Positions 1-6,880 of a stretch of DNA of 12,074 nucleotides are shown here, one piece after another. Within the stretch, counting starts at the first letter, position 1. Each line of letters starts with the position of its first letter. Below the pieces are notes generated by a model. The model saw only the letters and a program-made list of their open reading frames with translations. It did not search any database and was not told the origin of the DNA. The translations under genes and the position numbers were made by a program. Source of the stretch: DASZXJ01 sp035545895 (GTDB taxonomy: Bacteria; Planctomycetota; Phycisphaerae; Tepidisphaerales; Tepidisphaeraceae); the NCBI GenBank assembly GCA_035545895.1, contig DASZXJ010000184.1, positions 1-12,074 on the forward strand. Reading direction: 5' to 3'.

Positions 1-2
1 TG

Positions 3-533
3 GGACTTTTGAAACAAACTGAAGATTCGGTTGAATTGGCCATGCTGCATCATACGCGCAGGCGATTGACTGAAATCGGTTGCCCGCCTTATGAAATCAG
101 CAACTATGCAGTTCCAGGGCAGGAATGCCTGCACAACCTGCTTTATTGGACCGGCGGCAACTATATAGGCTTGGGACCAAGCGCCGCATCGCACGTCAAC
201 GGTCAGCGGCTGAAAAATCGACCGCATCTGGGTGAATGGGAACAGGCTGTGGATCGCGCGGAATCCGCAACGGGGGAAACCGAGCTTCTGACTGCGGAAC
301 AACGTGCCGGCGAACTCATCATGCTCTCGTTGCGACTCACCCAAGGTATAAACTTTTCCGATTATGCCGACCGGACCGGCTTCGACGCTCAAAATAGATA
401 CCGGACCTCCATTCATCGCCTGGCGGGGCTTGGGTTGCTGCACGTGGACAACCGGGGGTTTCGGCTGACCGAAGCCGGATTAAACGTAGCAGATTCAATC
501 GCAGCCGAATTTCTCAGTCCTGCCCCCATCTAA
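3..533 (+). CDS. hemW: HemW heme chaperone (radical SAM family), C-terminal part, 5' truncated by window edge
   Basis: The reading frame is open to the left edge, so this is the last ~176 residues of a longer protein. The stretch PYEISNYAVPGQECLHN, followed by LLYWTGGNYIGLGPSAASH, is the characteristic HemW signature (family pattern YEISNFA-PG-EC-HNL-YW-G-Y-GIGPGAHS). It is followed by the family's C-terminal winged-helix-like region (LSLRLTQGINF near the middle, LAGLGLLHVDNRGFRLTEAG near the end). HemW proteins are cytoplasmic, about 380-400 aa long, resemble coproporphyrinogen III dehydrogenase HemN and are thought to insert or deliver heme. The N-terminal CxxxCxxC iron-sulfur motif would lie left of the window and cannot be checked. 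The protein ends at TAA 531-533. It is followed by 161 nt containing an inverted repeat, so it is probably not in the pilus transcription unit. Confidence 0.9.
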   Translation, partial: GLLKQTEDSVELAMLHHTRRRLTEIGCPPYEISNYAVPGQECLHNLLYWTGGNYIGLGPSAASHVNGQRLKNRPHLGEWEQAVDRAESATGETELLTAEQRAGELIMLSLRLTQGINFSDYADRTGFDAQNRYRTSIHRLAGLGLLHVDNRGFRLTEAGLNVADSIAAEFLSPAPI

Positions 534-694
534 TCGTCACCTCTTACGCCGTCGATAAAACTCGTGGCAGAGATCAGTACCGGCACGCGCTGTTTTATTC
601 GACCAATCTCGTTTGCTTGCCCGGTTTGACCTGCCTTCGGATCAATCGTAGGTCATGGATCGACCGTGACGTTGGAGGCGAGGAGAGAAGAGAA
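534..694 (+). other. Intergenic region between hemW and pilM: inverted repeat, no clear promoter
   Basis: This gap of 161 nt has no convincing gene. It holds an inverted repeat with 11-bp arms (551-561 and 592-603, one bulged T at 599), annotated separately. A possible but poor sigma70-like pair is TTGACC (626-631) with TAGGTC 17 nt downstream (649-654); the -10 match is weak, so I do not call a promoter. Purine-rich GAGGCGAGGAGAGAAGAGAA (675-694) ends directly at the pilM ATG and supplies its ribosome binding site. If the cluster from 695 onward is an operon, its main promoter should be here. Confidence 0.5.
551..603. repeat. Inverted repeat / stem-loop between hemW and pilM
   Basis: GTCGATAAAAC (551-561) pairs with GTTTTATTCGAC (592-603) over 11 base pairs with one bulged T at 599. 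Within the 30-nt loop, CGTG (563-566) can pair with CACG (584-587), which extends the stem beyond an internal bulge. The A-tract on the left arm and T-tract on the right arm resemble a bidirectional terminator, but the GC-rich core is only 4 bp, so termination is uncertain. It could equally be an operator for the downstream pilus genes. Confidence 0.45.
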
Positions 695-1918
695 ATGCTC
701 AGCTTTGTCCAAAACTGGCTCGCTCAACGCGCCAATCCGATTGGCGTGGACTTTGGCAGCGACTGCCTGCGCCTGGCGCAGGTTCAATGGGTGGGCGGCG
801 ACCACAAGCTGATCGCGGCAGCCAGCGCCGATGTGCCTTCGCACGTCCGTCACGATCCGCAGGCGCGATTTGCCTTTTTCATCGAAACAACCCGCGACCT
901 TCTGGCACAGGGAAATTTTCGCGGTCGCCAGACCGTATTGGCGCTGCCCGCATCATCCATGCACATTCAGCACATTCGCATGGCGAAAATGGACGAAGCC
1001 CAGACCCGCAAAGCGCTGGCGTGGGAAGCACGCGGCAAGATGCCCATCGACCCGTCGCAGGCACTGATGCGGCACATGGTGGCTGGGGAAATCTATCACG
1101 ATCAGGAACCGAAAAACGAAGTGATCGTCATGGCTGCGGCGCGGGAATTTGTCAATCAGCTTCTCGCCAGCGCTTCAAAAGCACGGCTGGACGTGATCGG
1201 CATGAACGTCGAGCCCAAGGCGGTCGTCGATTGCTTTTCGCATGTCTATCGCCGCAAGGCAGATGCGGAAACGACCAATTGTTTTCTCGATATCGGATTG
1301 ACCGCATCGCGGGCAATGATCGCGCGCGGCGGAAACATCCTGTTTGCCCGGACGATTCCCGTCGGCGGATCGCATTTTAACGAAGCGACCGCGCATGCGC
1401 TGCGAATCTCGGCGGATGAAGCGAAGCTGCTTCGCATTCAACTGGCGATTTCGCAACCCCCTGCCGAGGAACGACGTCAAAAATCTGAAGTTCCTTTAGC
1501 CGAAGCCGCACCTGCCGAGCAGCCCGTGGTCGTCGATCCGATGGCCGAACGAAACGCCGCCGTACAGCAGGCCTGCATGGGACCGTTAAGCCGGCTGACC
1601 GAGGAACTGGATCTGTGCCGGCGTTATTACGAATCGACATTTACGCAAAATCCGGTGGATCGCCTGGTGTTTGTGGGCGGCGAAGCGCGACAGCGCGGGC
1701 TCTGCCAGCACATTGCCCGCGAACTGGGGCTTGCTGCCCAGCTTGGCGATCCGCTCGTGCGCATGGGCCGGGTCAGCGAAGTGGGAATTGAAAGCGGGAT
1801 CGATCGCCGCCAGCCCCAGCCGGGCTGGGCTGTCGCGATTGGATTAAGCATGGGACCCGCGCAGAACGAAGAGCAAACCGCCGTTGCCGGCAAAGCCAGC
1901 GCTGATGTGAGGGTTTGA
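695..1918 (+). CDS. pilM: Type IV pilus assembly protein PilM (cytoplasmic actin-like ATPase)
   Basis: PilM is the cytoplasmic, FtsA/actin-like component of the T4P alignment complex; it binds ATP and the short N-terminal tail of PilN. The 407-aa product shows the actin-fold landmarks: phosphate-1 loop IGVDFGSDCLRLA (residues ~16-28), phosphate-2 loop LDIGLTASRAM (D199, G201) and adenosine-binding strand FVGGEARQRG (G328-G329). EARGKMPIDP is typical of bacterial PilM. A Glu/Ala/Pro-rich stretch near residues 265-285 looks like a flexible insert; the family is usually ~350 aa, so this one is somewhat long. I chose the ATG at 695 because a GAGGAGAGAAG ribosome site lies immediately upstream and homology begins just after it; the frame is open 26 codons further upstream to 617, but that extension has no PilM character. 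It is the first gene of the cluster, and pilN starts 2 nt after its TGA, so the two are probably translationally coupled. Confidence 0.95.
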   Translation: MLSFVQNWLAQRANPIGVDFGSDCLRLAQVQWVGGDHKLIAAASADVPSHVRHDPQARFAFFIETTRDLLAQGNFRGRQTVLALPASSMHIQHIRMAKMDEAQTRKALAWEARGKMPIDPSQALMRHMVAGEIYHDQEPKNEVIVMAAAREFVNQLLASASKARLDVIGMNVEPKAVVDCFSHVYRRKADAETTNCFLDIGLTASRAMIARGGNILFARTIPVGGSHFNEATAHALRISADEAKLLRIQLAISQPPAEERRQKSEVPLAEAAPAEQPVVVDPMAERNAAVQQACMGPLSRLTEELDLCRRYYESTFTQNPVDRLVFVGGEARQRGLCQHIARELGLAAQLGDPLVRMGRVSEVGIESGIDRRQPQPGWAVAIGLSMGPAQNEEQTAVAGKASADVRV

Positions 1919-1920
1919 TC

Positions 1921-2634
1921 ATGGCATCACCAAATGAACTCAGCTTCCTTCCCGACGATTATCTCGAGCGCAAACTCCAGCGGCGGACCAACGTCATTTG
2001 CGCCGGCCTGTTCCTGGTCGTGATGGTCGCGATTGGATCGGCATTCACCGTCAGCGAAAAGTCCGTTTCGCAGGCGGAACAGGAAAACGCCCAGGTCACG
2101 ACGGAATACAGCGCTGCCGCGAAGCGAATCGAACTGGTACAGCAACTTCAGGACAAGCAACGCCGCATGGCGCAACAGGCCGAACTCGCGGCCTCTCTGT
2201 TGGAAAAAGTCCCGCGAAGCCATTTGCTGGCGGAGTTGACCAATTCGCTGCCGTCGGGTGTTTCGTTGCTCGATTTCTGGATGGATTCGAAATCGCACGT
2301 CGATCCGCTGCCCGTTGCCAAGACCGCATTCGATCAGAAGCGGTCCGACAGCACGGCAACCGTTACTCCGCCCCCGGTCGTTGCCAAGAAATACGACGTG
2401 ACGGTGAAGGTCACCGGCGTGGCGGGCACGGATGTGCAGGTGGCGCAGTTCATCAACCGCCTGAGCCAGTCGAAATTGCTGAAAGACGTCAACCTGGTCA
2501 TCAGCGACGAATTCAAGCAAGGCGATACTTCGCTTCGGAAATTTCAGATCGAAGCGATGATCAATCCGGCTGCCCAGGTTACTCCAAACATGGAAAAACC
2601 CCGTACGGCCGCGGTTGAGATTCGTGAGAATTAG
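1921..2634 (+). CDS. pilN: Type IV pilus inner-membrane alignment protein PilN
   Basis: This 237-aa bitopic inner-membrane protein pairs with PilO and is held by PilM through a short cytoplasmic tail. The tail here, ELSFLPDDYLERK (residues 6-18), corresponds to the INLLP-type PilM-binding segment known in PilN. One membrane helix follows at about residues 24-44 (VICAGLFLVVMVAIGSAF), then a charged, heptad-like coiled coil (~45-95) and a ferredoxin-like periplasmic domain containing SLPSGVSLLDFW and a second half around YDVTVKVTGVAGTDVQVAQF. A Pro/Thr/Val-rich linker (~residues 135-155) splits the periplasmic part and is longer than usual. ATG 1921 is preferred over the in-frame TTG at 1915 because GTGAGGG (1907-1913) is correctly spaced from it and it does not overlap pilM. 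Assignment rests on topology, motifs and position between pilM and pilO. Confidence 0.9.
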   Translation: MASPNELSFLPDDYLERKLQRRTNVICAGLFLVVMVAIGSAFTVSEKSVSQAEQENAQVTTEYSAAAKRIELVQQLQDKQRRMAQQAELAASLLEKVPRSHLLAELTNSLPSGVSLLDFWMDSKSHVDPLPVAKTAFDQKRSDSTATVTPPPVVAKKYDVTVKVTGVAGTDVQVAQFINRLSQSKLLKDVNLVISDEFKQGDTSLRKFQIEAMINPAAQVTPNMEKPRTAAVEIREN

Positions 2635-2678
2635 TGGTGCGTTGCAAAAGTGAATGCGCGCACGATGGAGATGGGATC

Positions 2679-3230
2679 ATGAAATTTGGAATACGCGAAC
2701 TCATTCTGGTGGGAGCGATGGTCGCCCTGCTGGTCTGTTCGTACTTCTTCGTCTTCGCCAAGTCCAACCAAAAGCGCTTGGCGCTTCAGTCGGATACCGC
2801 CGCCAAGCGAACGGCGATGATCAACCTGCAAAAAGCGACGGCAGGCATTGACGATCTGGGCAACAAGATCGACGAATTGCAACGGGCAATCAGTTTCTTT
2901 GAAAAGAAACTCCCCGCCGAGAAGGAAGTTGACCAGATCCTCAAGGAAGTCTGGCAGATGGCTGAAGCAAATTCACTCCAGAGCAAACAGGTCCGAACCC
3001 TTCGCGCCGAACCGGGCCCGAATTGCAGCGAACAGCCAATTCAGATGAGCCTGGCAGGCGATTTCAATGGGTTCTACGCGTTTCTCCTGCAACTTGAAAA
3101 GCTTCCGCGAATCACTCGTGTTTCGCAGATGAAGCTCGAAAAAATCGACGAGCATGATGGAGAAATGACCGCACAACTGACGCTGAGCATCTTCTTCGAG
3201 CCCGATGCCGTCTCGGCGAGCGCTCGATAG
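2679..3230 (+). CDS. pilO: Type IV pilus inner-membrane alignment protein PilO
   Basis: This 183-aa bitopic protein is the partner of PilN in the periplasmic ring that couples the motor to the secretin. It has a 7-residue cytoplasmic N-terminus, a membrane helix at about residues 8-26 (LILVGAMVALLVCSYFFVF), a coiled coil (~30-75, including ISFFEKKLPAEKEVDQIL, a hallmark PilO segment) and a periplasmic ferredoxin-like domain (IQMSLAGDFNGFYAFLLQLE, then LPRITRVSQMKLEK). ATG 2679 is preferred: GGAG at 2667-2670 sits 8 nt upstream, and the membrane helix then falls at the expected place. An in-frame GTG at 2634 would overlap the pilN stop and add 15 non-membrane residues with no ribosome site. 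It lies 44 nt after pilN and 17 nt before the next gene. Confidence 0.92.
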   Translation: MKFGIRELILVGAMVALLVCSYFFVFAKSNQKRLALQSDTAAKRTAMINLQKATAGIDDLGNKIDELQRAISFFEKKLPAEKEVDQILKEVWQMAEANSLQSKQVRTLRAEPGPNCSEQPIQMSLAGDFNGFYAFLLQLEKLPRITRVSQMKLEKIDEHDGEMTAQLTLSIFFEPDAVSASAR

Positions 3231-3247
3231 GAAGCGGAGTAACAGCC

Positions 3248-3916
3248 ATGAGCATGGACAACGAACAATCTGAACTCAACGAGCAACCGCAGGGCGGCGA
3301 TTCCTCTGCCGGCTACGAGGCCGGTGATGAGTCAATCGTCATGGGCGAGGAAAAACAACCGGTCAGTCGCAGCAGCCTGGTCATGTTCGGCATTCTGGTA
3401 ATCGGCGCGGCCAGCGTCTATTGCATGTACCGCAAGGCCGGACCCAGTTCCGCCAACGCTGCCGTCGCCGAGCAAAGCGCCGAAGCGGACAAAACCATCA
3501 ATACTTTTCTCAATGGCGGCGACACGAGCATCCGTTCCATGGAACAATTGCTCAAAAACACCGAGAAGGTCGTTCAGCAGTTTTTAACCTACCCGAGCAT
3601 CACGCAGGTGCCTTTGAGCGATCTGCGAACCAATCCTTTCAAGCAGCATCTTGAATTGCCCAAGGCAACTGAAAACAACTCGGAAACGATGGACAAACAG
3701 CGACGGGAAGAGCAGCGTCTGGCGATCACCAAATCCGCCCAGGGCTTGTTGCTTCAGTCGATCATGTACAGCGAAACACGCCGCGCCTGCATGATCAACA
3801 GCTCGATCTATCGCGAAGGGCAGGCGGTGGATGACTTCACGATCGAGAAAATCAGCCCGGCTGCGGTGGTTGTGAAGAACGGCCCCTATCGATTCGAACT
3901 GCGGATTCAGAGGTAA
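3248..3916 (+). CDS. PilP/GspB-like bitopic periplasmic linker protein
   Basis: The gene occupies the position normally held by pilP, after pilM-N-O and before pilB. The 222-aa product has an acidic cytoplasmic N-terminus (~42 residues, rich in Glu, Asp and Gly), a single membrane helix at about 43-61 (LVMFGILVIGAASVYCMY), an Ala/Glu-rich linker and a C-terminal domain (~165-222). In that domain, LLQSIMYSETRRACMINSS followed by REGQAVDDFTIEKISPAAVV resembles the C-terminal domain of GspB and the HR domain of GspC/PilP, which contact the secretin N-domains. Classical PilP is a lipoprotein; no lipobox is visible, so this one is anchored by a transmembrane helix as GspB and GspC are. I infer that it bridges PilN/PilO to an outer-membrane secretin encoded elsewhere. 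The start has GGAG (3236-3239) 8 nt upstream; a second ATG two codons later is possible. Confidence 0.7.
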   Translation: MSMDNEQSELNEQPQGGDSSAGYEAGDESIVMGEEKQPVSRSSLVMFGILVIGAASVYCMYRKAGPSSANAAVAEQSAEADKTINTFLNGGDTSIRSMEQLLKNTEKVVQQFLTYPSITQVPLSDLRTNPFKQHLELPKATENNSETMDKQRREEQRLAITKSAQGLLLQSIMYSETRRACMINSSIYREGQAVDDFTIEKISPAAVVVKNGPYRFELRIQR

Positions 3917-3924
3917 ATGCAGGA

Positions 3925-5724
3925 ATGTTTGGCAAGCGTACAACCTCGGGAGACGCGGACAAGGCATCAGCTGTCATCGATGCCCCGGTCGAGCAGGAAC
4001 AGCTCTGGGCTCCCTCCACCGCGCGCAACCGCAAAACGGTCGAGCAGCTTTTGCTTGAGCGCGGGCAAATCAAGGAAGAGCAACTCGCCCAGGCCAAGTC
4101 AGTTCAAACGCAGACCCCAGGCAAGACCATTGCCCAGGTATTGCTGACGATGACCGCTGCCAGCGAGGCGCAGATCCTGTCCGCACTGGCTGAGACTTTG
4201 GGGCTCGCGTTTGAAACGCCGGAGCGCGCCCAGATTGATCCCAACGCATATGGATTGCTTCAGCCCGATTACATCCGCGCCCGACTGGCGCTGCCGCTCC
4301 GGTTCGAGAATGATGCGGTCGTCATCGCTCTGACCGATCCAAACAACGTCTTTCTTCTCGATGAAATCAAGCGCAAGTTAAAGCGGCAGGTCAAAACAGT
4401 TGTCACAACGCCGGCCGACATCGTCCGCCTGCTTGAGCAGATGAACAGCACCGCCACCGACGTCAAGGTGGACGAAATCATCAAGGATATGGCCGAGGAC
4501 GACGTGCAGGTCGTCAAGGAAACTCAGACCGATGATGTCACCGACCTGGCGAAGATGGGCAACGAATCGCCCATCATTCGCTTCGTGAATTACCTGATTT
4601 CCGAAGCCACCAAGCAGGGCGCCAGCGATATTCACATCGAGCCAAAGGAAAAATCGCTCAAGATTCGGTATCGAATCGACGGCGTGCTTTTTGAAGCGCT
4701 CAATCCACCGCACAACATGCATGCCGCCATGATTTCGCGACTGAAGATCATGGCGAACCTCGACATTGCCGAGCGGCGATTGCCGCAGGACGGACGCATT
4801 CGCGCGATGGTGCACGGCCGCAAGGTCGATTTGCGAATGAGTACCCTGCCCACCGCAGCCGGCGAAAAATGTGTGCTCCGCATTCTGGATAACCGATCAA
4901 TCAACGTCGCCTTGGAAGACCTCGGCTTTTCTGAAAACGAACTGACCATCTGGAAGAATCAGATTGAAGAGCCGCACGGAATTCTGCTTGTGACCGGCCC
5001 CACCGGCAGCGGCAAAACGACCACGCTCTATGCTTCGCTGCGTCAGATGGACGGCAACAAGCTGAACATCAGCACGGTTGAAGACCCGGTCGAATACCAC
5101 CTGAGCCAAGCCAGCCAGGTGCAGGTGCATGACAAGATCGGCATGACCTTCAGCGCGGCCCTGCGGGCACTTTTGCGACAGGACCCGGATGTGGTGATGC
5201 TCGGCGAAATTCGCGACAGCGAAACGGCGCGCATTGCCGTGCAAGCCTCGCTGACCGGCCACCTCGTGCTCAGCACGCTGCATACCAATGACGCGCCGGC
5301 TTCGGTGACTCGGTTGATCAACATCGGCGTTGAACCTTATTTGATTGCTGCGGCGGTAAATGCAATCCTTGCTCAACGTCTGGTGCGCCGCGTCTGCCAG
5401 CATTGCAAGGAGGAACTTGCCCCTTCGGATGAGATGAAGGAATTCCTCACATTGCAGGGTTTTCCATCGGACAAAGTGGTTCGCGGCAAAGGTTGCGACC
5501 GCTGTCGAAAGACCGGTTATGCCGGCCGGCTGGGCATTTATGAATTGCTGGTGATGGACGATTCGCTGCGTGATCTTGTGACAAGTAATCCGGATGTAAC
5601 GCAATTGCGGAAACTATGTCGCGAGCGCGGGCTGGTTCCGCTGCGTGCAGATGGTTTCAAGAAGGTCATGCAGGGGCTAACGACAGTCGATGAGATTCTG
5701 AGAGTGACCGAGAACGCTGTTTAA
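3925..5724 (+). CDS. pilB: Type IV pilus extension ATPase PilB (GspE family)
   Basis: This hexameric cytoplasmic ATPase powers pilus polymerisation. The 599-aa length fits the family. An N-terminal T2SSE_N/MshEN-type domain spans ~36-190. The catalytic domain carries Walker A GPTGSGKTT (358-366), Asp-box residues near VEDPVEYHL, Walker B DPDVVMLGEIRD (D420-D431, catalytic E428) and the His box LTGHLVLSTLHTNDAPAS. A four-cysteine zinc site, C491-x2-C494 and C524-x2-C527, is the PilB/GspE hallmark and separates it from PilT. The RLG elements that bind c-di-GMP in MshE-type domains are not conserved (TVE at 38-40). It follows the PilP-like gene by 8 nt; the ribosome site AGAGGT (3909-3914) overlaps that gene's stop codon. 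An ATG at 3917 is in another frame. pilT follows after 14 nt. Confidence 0.97.
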   Translation: MFGKRTTSGDADKASAVIDAPVEQEQLWAPSTARNRKTVEQLLLERGQIKEEQLAQAKSVQTQTPGKTIAQVLLTMTAASEAQILSALAETLGLAFETPERAQIDPNAYGLLQPDYIRARLALPLRFENDAVVIALTDPNNVFLLDEIKRKLKRQVKTVVTTPADIVRLLEQMNSTATDVKVDEIIKDMAEDDVQVVKETQTDDVTDLAKMGNESPIIRFVNYLISEATKQGASDIHIEPKEKSLKIRYRIDGVLFEALNPPHNMHAAMISRLKIMANLDIAERRLPQDGRIRAMVHGRKVDLRMSTLPTAAGEKCVLRILDNRSINVALEDLGFSENELTIWKNQIEEPHGILLVTGPTGSGKTTTLYASLRQMDGNKLNISTVEDPVEYHLSQASQVQVHDKIGMTFSAALRALLRQDPDVVMLGEIRDSETARIAVQASLTGHLVLSTLHTNDAPASVTRLINIGVEPYLIAAAVNAILAQRLVRRVCQHCKEELAPSDEMKEFLTLQGFPSDKVVRGKGCDRCRKTGYAGRLGIYELLVMDDSLRDLVTSNPDVTQLRKLCRERGLVPLRADGFKKVMQGLTTVDEILRVTENAV

Positions 5725-5738
5725 GAGGCGCGATAACT

Positions 5739-6797
5739 ATGAGCAGCATTAACGATATTCTTCGAGCAGCCGTGGCCGCCAAGGCGTCGGACGTGCACCT
5801 GAACGTCGGCCTGCCGCCAATGTTCCGCATTCACACGAACATGCAGCCGGCGGAGTTTCCCATCGTCACCACCGAAGGCGCCGTTCGGCTGCTGAAGGAA
5901 ATTCTCCCCGAAAAGCGATGGCCGGACTTTGAACAGCGCCGTGATGCCGACTTTTCCTACGAAATTCACGGTGTCAGCCGCTTCCGCGTCAACGCCCACT
6001 TTCAACGCGGCGGCATCGCGATGGCGTTCCGTACCATCAACGACAAAGTCCGCCCGATCGAGCAGCTATTCCTGCCCGAGATCGTCAACAAACTGACCTA
6101 TTTGCCTCGCGGTCTGATCCTGGTTACCGGCGGAACCGGTTCCGGCAAATCGACCTCGCTGGCGGGCATGATCGACTCGATGAACAAGCGCGAACCGATT
6201 CACATCATCACGCTTGAAGACCCCATCGAATACGCGTTTCAGAACAACAAGGCCACCATCGAACAGCGCGAGGTCGGCAACGACGTGCCCGATTTTGCCG
6301 GCGGATTGCGTCACGTGTTGCGTCAGGACCCGGACGTGATCCTGGTCGGTGAAATGCGCGACCTGGAAACCACCAGCGCCGCCATCACCGCTGCCGAAAC
6401 CGGTCACCTGGTGCTCAGTACGCTGCACACGGTCAACGCGCCGCAGACGATCGAGCGTATCATCGACATTTATCCCAGCGATCAGCAGAATCAGATCCGC
6501 TCGATGCTGGCCAACACTCTGCAGGCGGTCATCAGTCAGACGCTGTTCAAACGCATCGATCAGCCGGGCATGATTCCCGGTGTCGAGATCATGCTCTGCA
6601 CGGCTGCCGTGCGAAACTGCATTCGCGAAAACCGAATTTTTGAAATTCCCAACATTATCGCAACGAGTCGGGCGATGGGAATGCAGACTCTGGATGACTC
6701 GATCAAGCAGTTGTACGTCAACGGCTACATCGGCCGGGAAGATGCAATTGCACAGGCGGCCCATCCGGAGAAACTGGATCGGGCGCTGGTGGCTTAA
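5739..6797 (+). CDS. pilT: Type IV pilus retraction ATPase PilT
   Basis: This hexameric ATPase drives pilus disassembly, giving twitching motility or DNA uptake in known systems; its presence argues that the cluster encodes a retractile T4P and not a type II secretion system. The 352-aa length is typical. Visible motifs: ASDVHLNVGLPPMFRI (N-terminal PAS-like domain), Walker A GGTGSGKST (131-139), Asp box ITLEDPIEYAF, Walker B DPDVILVGEMRD (D197, catalytic E205), His box TGHLVLSTLHTVNAPQTIER, and AVRNCIRENR, equivalent to the retraction-essential AIRNLIRE motif of PilT. There is no four-cysteine site, as expected. GAGG (5725-5728), directly after the pilB stop, is the likely ribosome site. Its TAA (6795-6797) runs directly into a strong SD-like AAGGAG that belongs to the next gene but is separated from it by a hairpin element. 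Confidence 0.96.
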   Translation: MSSINDILRAAVAAKASDVHLNVGLPPMFRIHTNMQPAEFPIVTTEGAVRLLKEILPEKRWPDFEQRRDADFSYEIHGVSRFRVNAHFQRGGIAMAFRTINDKVRPIEQLFLPEIVNKLTYLPRGLILVTGGTGSGKSTSLAGMIDSMNKREPIHIITLEDPIEYAFQNNKATIEQREVGNDVPDFAGGLRHVLRQDPDVILVGEMRDLETTSAAITAAETGHLVLSTLHTVNAPQTIERIIDIYPSDQQNQIRSMLANTLQAVISQTLFKRIDQPGMIPGVEIMLCTAAVRNCIRENRIFEIPNIIATSRAMGMQTLDDSIKQLYVNGYIGREDAIAQAAHPEKLDRALVA

Positions 6798-6802
6798 AGG
6801 AG
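6797..6802 (+). promoter_or_regulatory. Strong Shine-Dalgarno sequence stranded 78 nt before the pilC start
   Basis: AAGGAG (within TAAAGGAGAG) begins on the last base of the pilT stop codon and is the best SD match in this gap. The linear spacing to the pilC ATG at 6881 is 78 nt, far too long for initiation. The whole of 6803-6872 can fold into one hairpin; if folded, the remaining spacer is 8 nt (6873-6880), which is ideal. Only a weak alternative (GATGAG at 6873-6878, 2 nt from the ATG) is available. Confidence 0.6.
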
Positions 6803-6872
6803 AGTGGCCGGTATCCAGTGGCCTGTGATCAGTGAAATTTTACTGACCACCGGCAACTGAACACCGGCCACT
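6803..6872. repeat. Heptad-built 70-nt inverted repeat (possible MITE/REP-like element) between pilT and pilC
   Basis: The entire segment is a near-palindrome with 35-nt arms. The outer 9 bp are perfect: GTGGCCGGT (6804-6812) against ACCGGCCAC (6863-6871), extended by A6803-T6872. The inner arms 6818-6833 and 6842-6857 match at 13 of 16 positions, and the centre is TCAGTGAAATTTTACTGA (6829-6846). The left arm reads as degenerate 7-nt units close to GTGGCCA (6804, 6811, 6818, 6825, 6832), and the right arm as units close to GCCACTG (6839, 6846, 6853, 6860, 6867). No long T-run follows, so it is not a standard terminator. It carries no start codon for pilC and there is an in-frame TGA at 6875. 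No second copy is apparent in this window. Confidence 0.8.
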
Positions 6873-6880
6873 GATGAGCA

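Noticed and set aside
626..654. Sigma70 promoter TTGACC-17-TAGGTC before pilM
   Set aside because: The -35 is reasonable but the -10 matches only two of six consensus bases, so it cannot be called from sequence alone.
1927..2520. 197-aa minus-strand ORF opposite pilN
   Set aside because: Full overlap with pilN, whose membrane helix and coiled coil explain the sequence; no start signal.
4897..5604. 235-aa minus-strand ORF inside pilB
   Set aside because: It lies opposite the catalytic and zinc-site region of pilB with no motif of its own; shadow of a GC-biased gene.
6066..6764. 232-aa minus-strand ORF inside pilT
   Set aside because: It is antisense to the conserved Walker and His-box region of pilT; the composition is a mirror of that gene and there is no independent coding evidence.
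6803..6872. Rho-independent terminator between pilT and pilC
   Set aside because: The hairpin is long and interrupted, with AAATTT at its loop centre, and no U-run follows the descending arm; pilC downstream is essential to the same machine.
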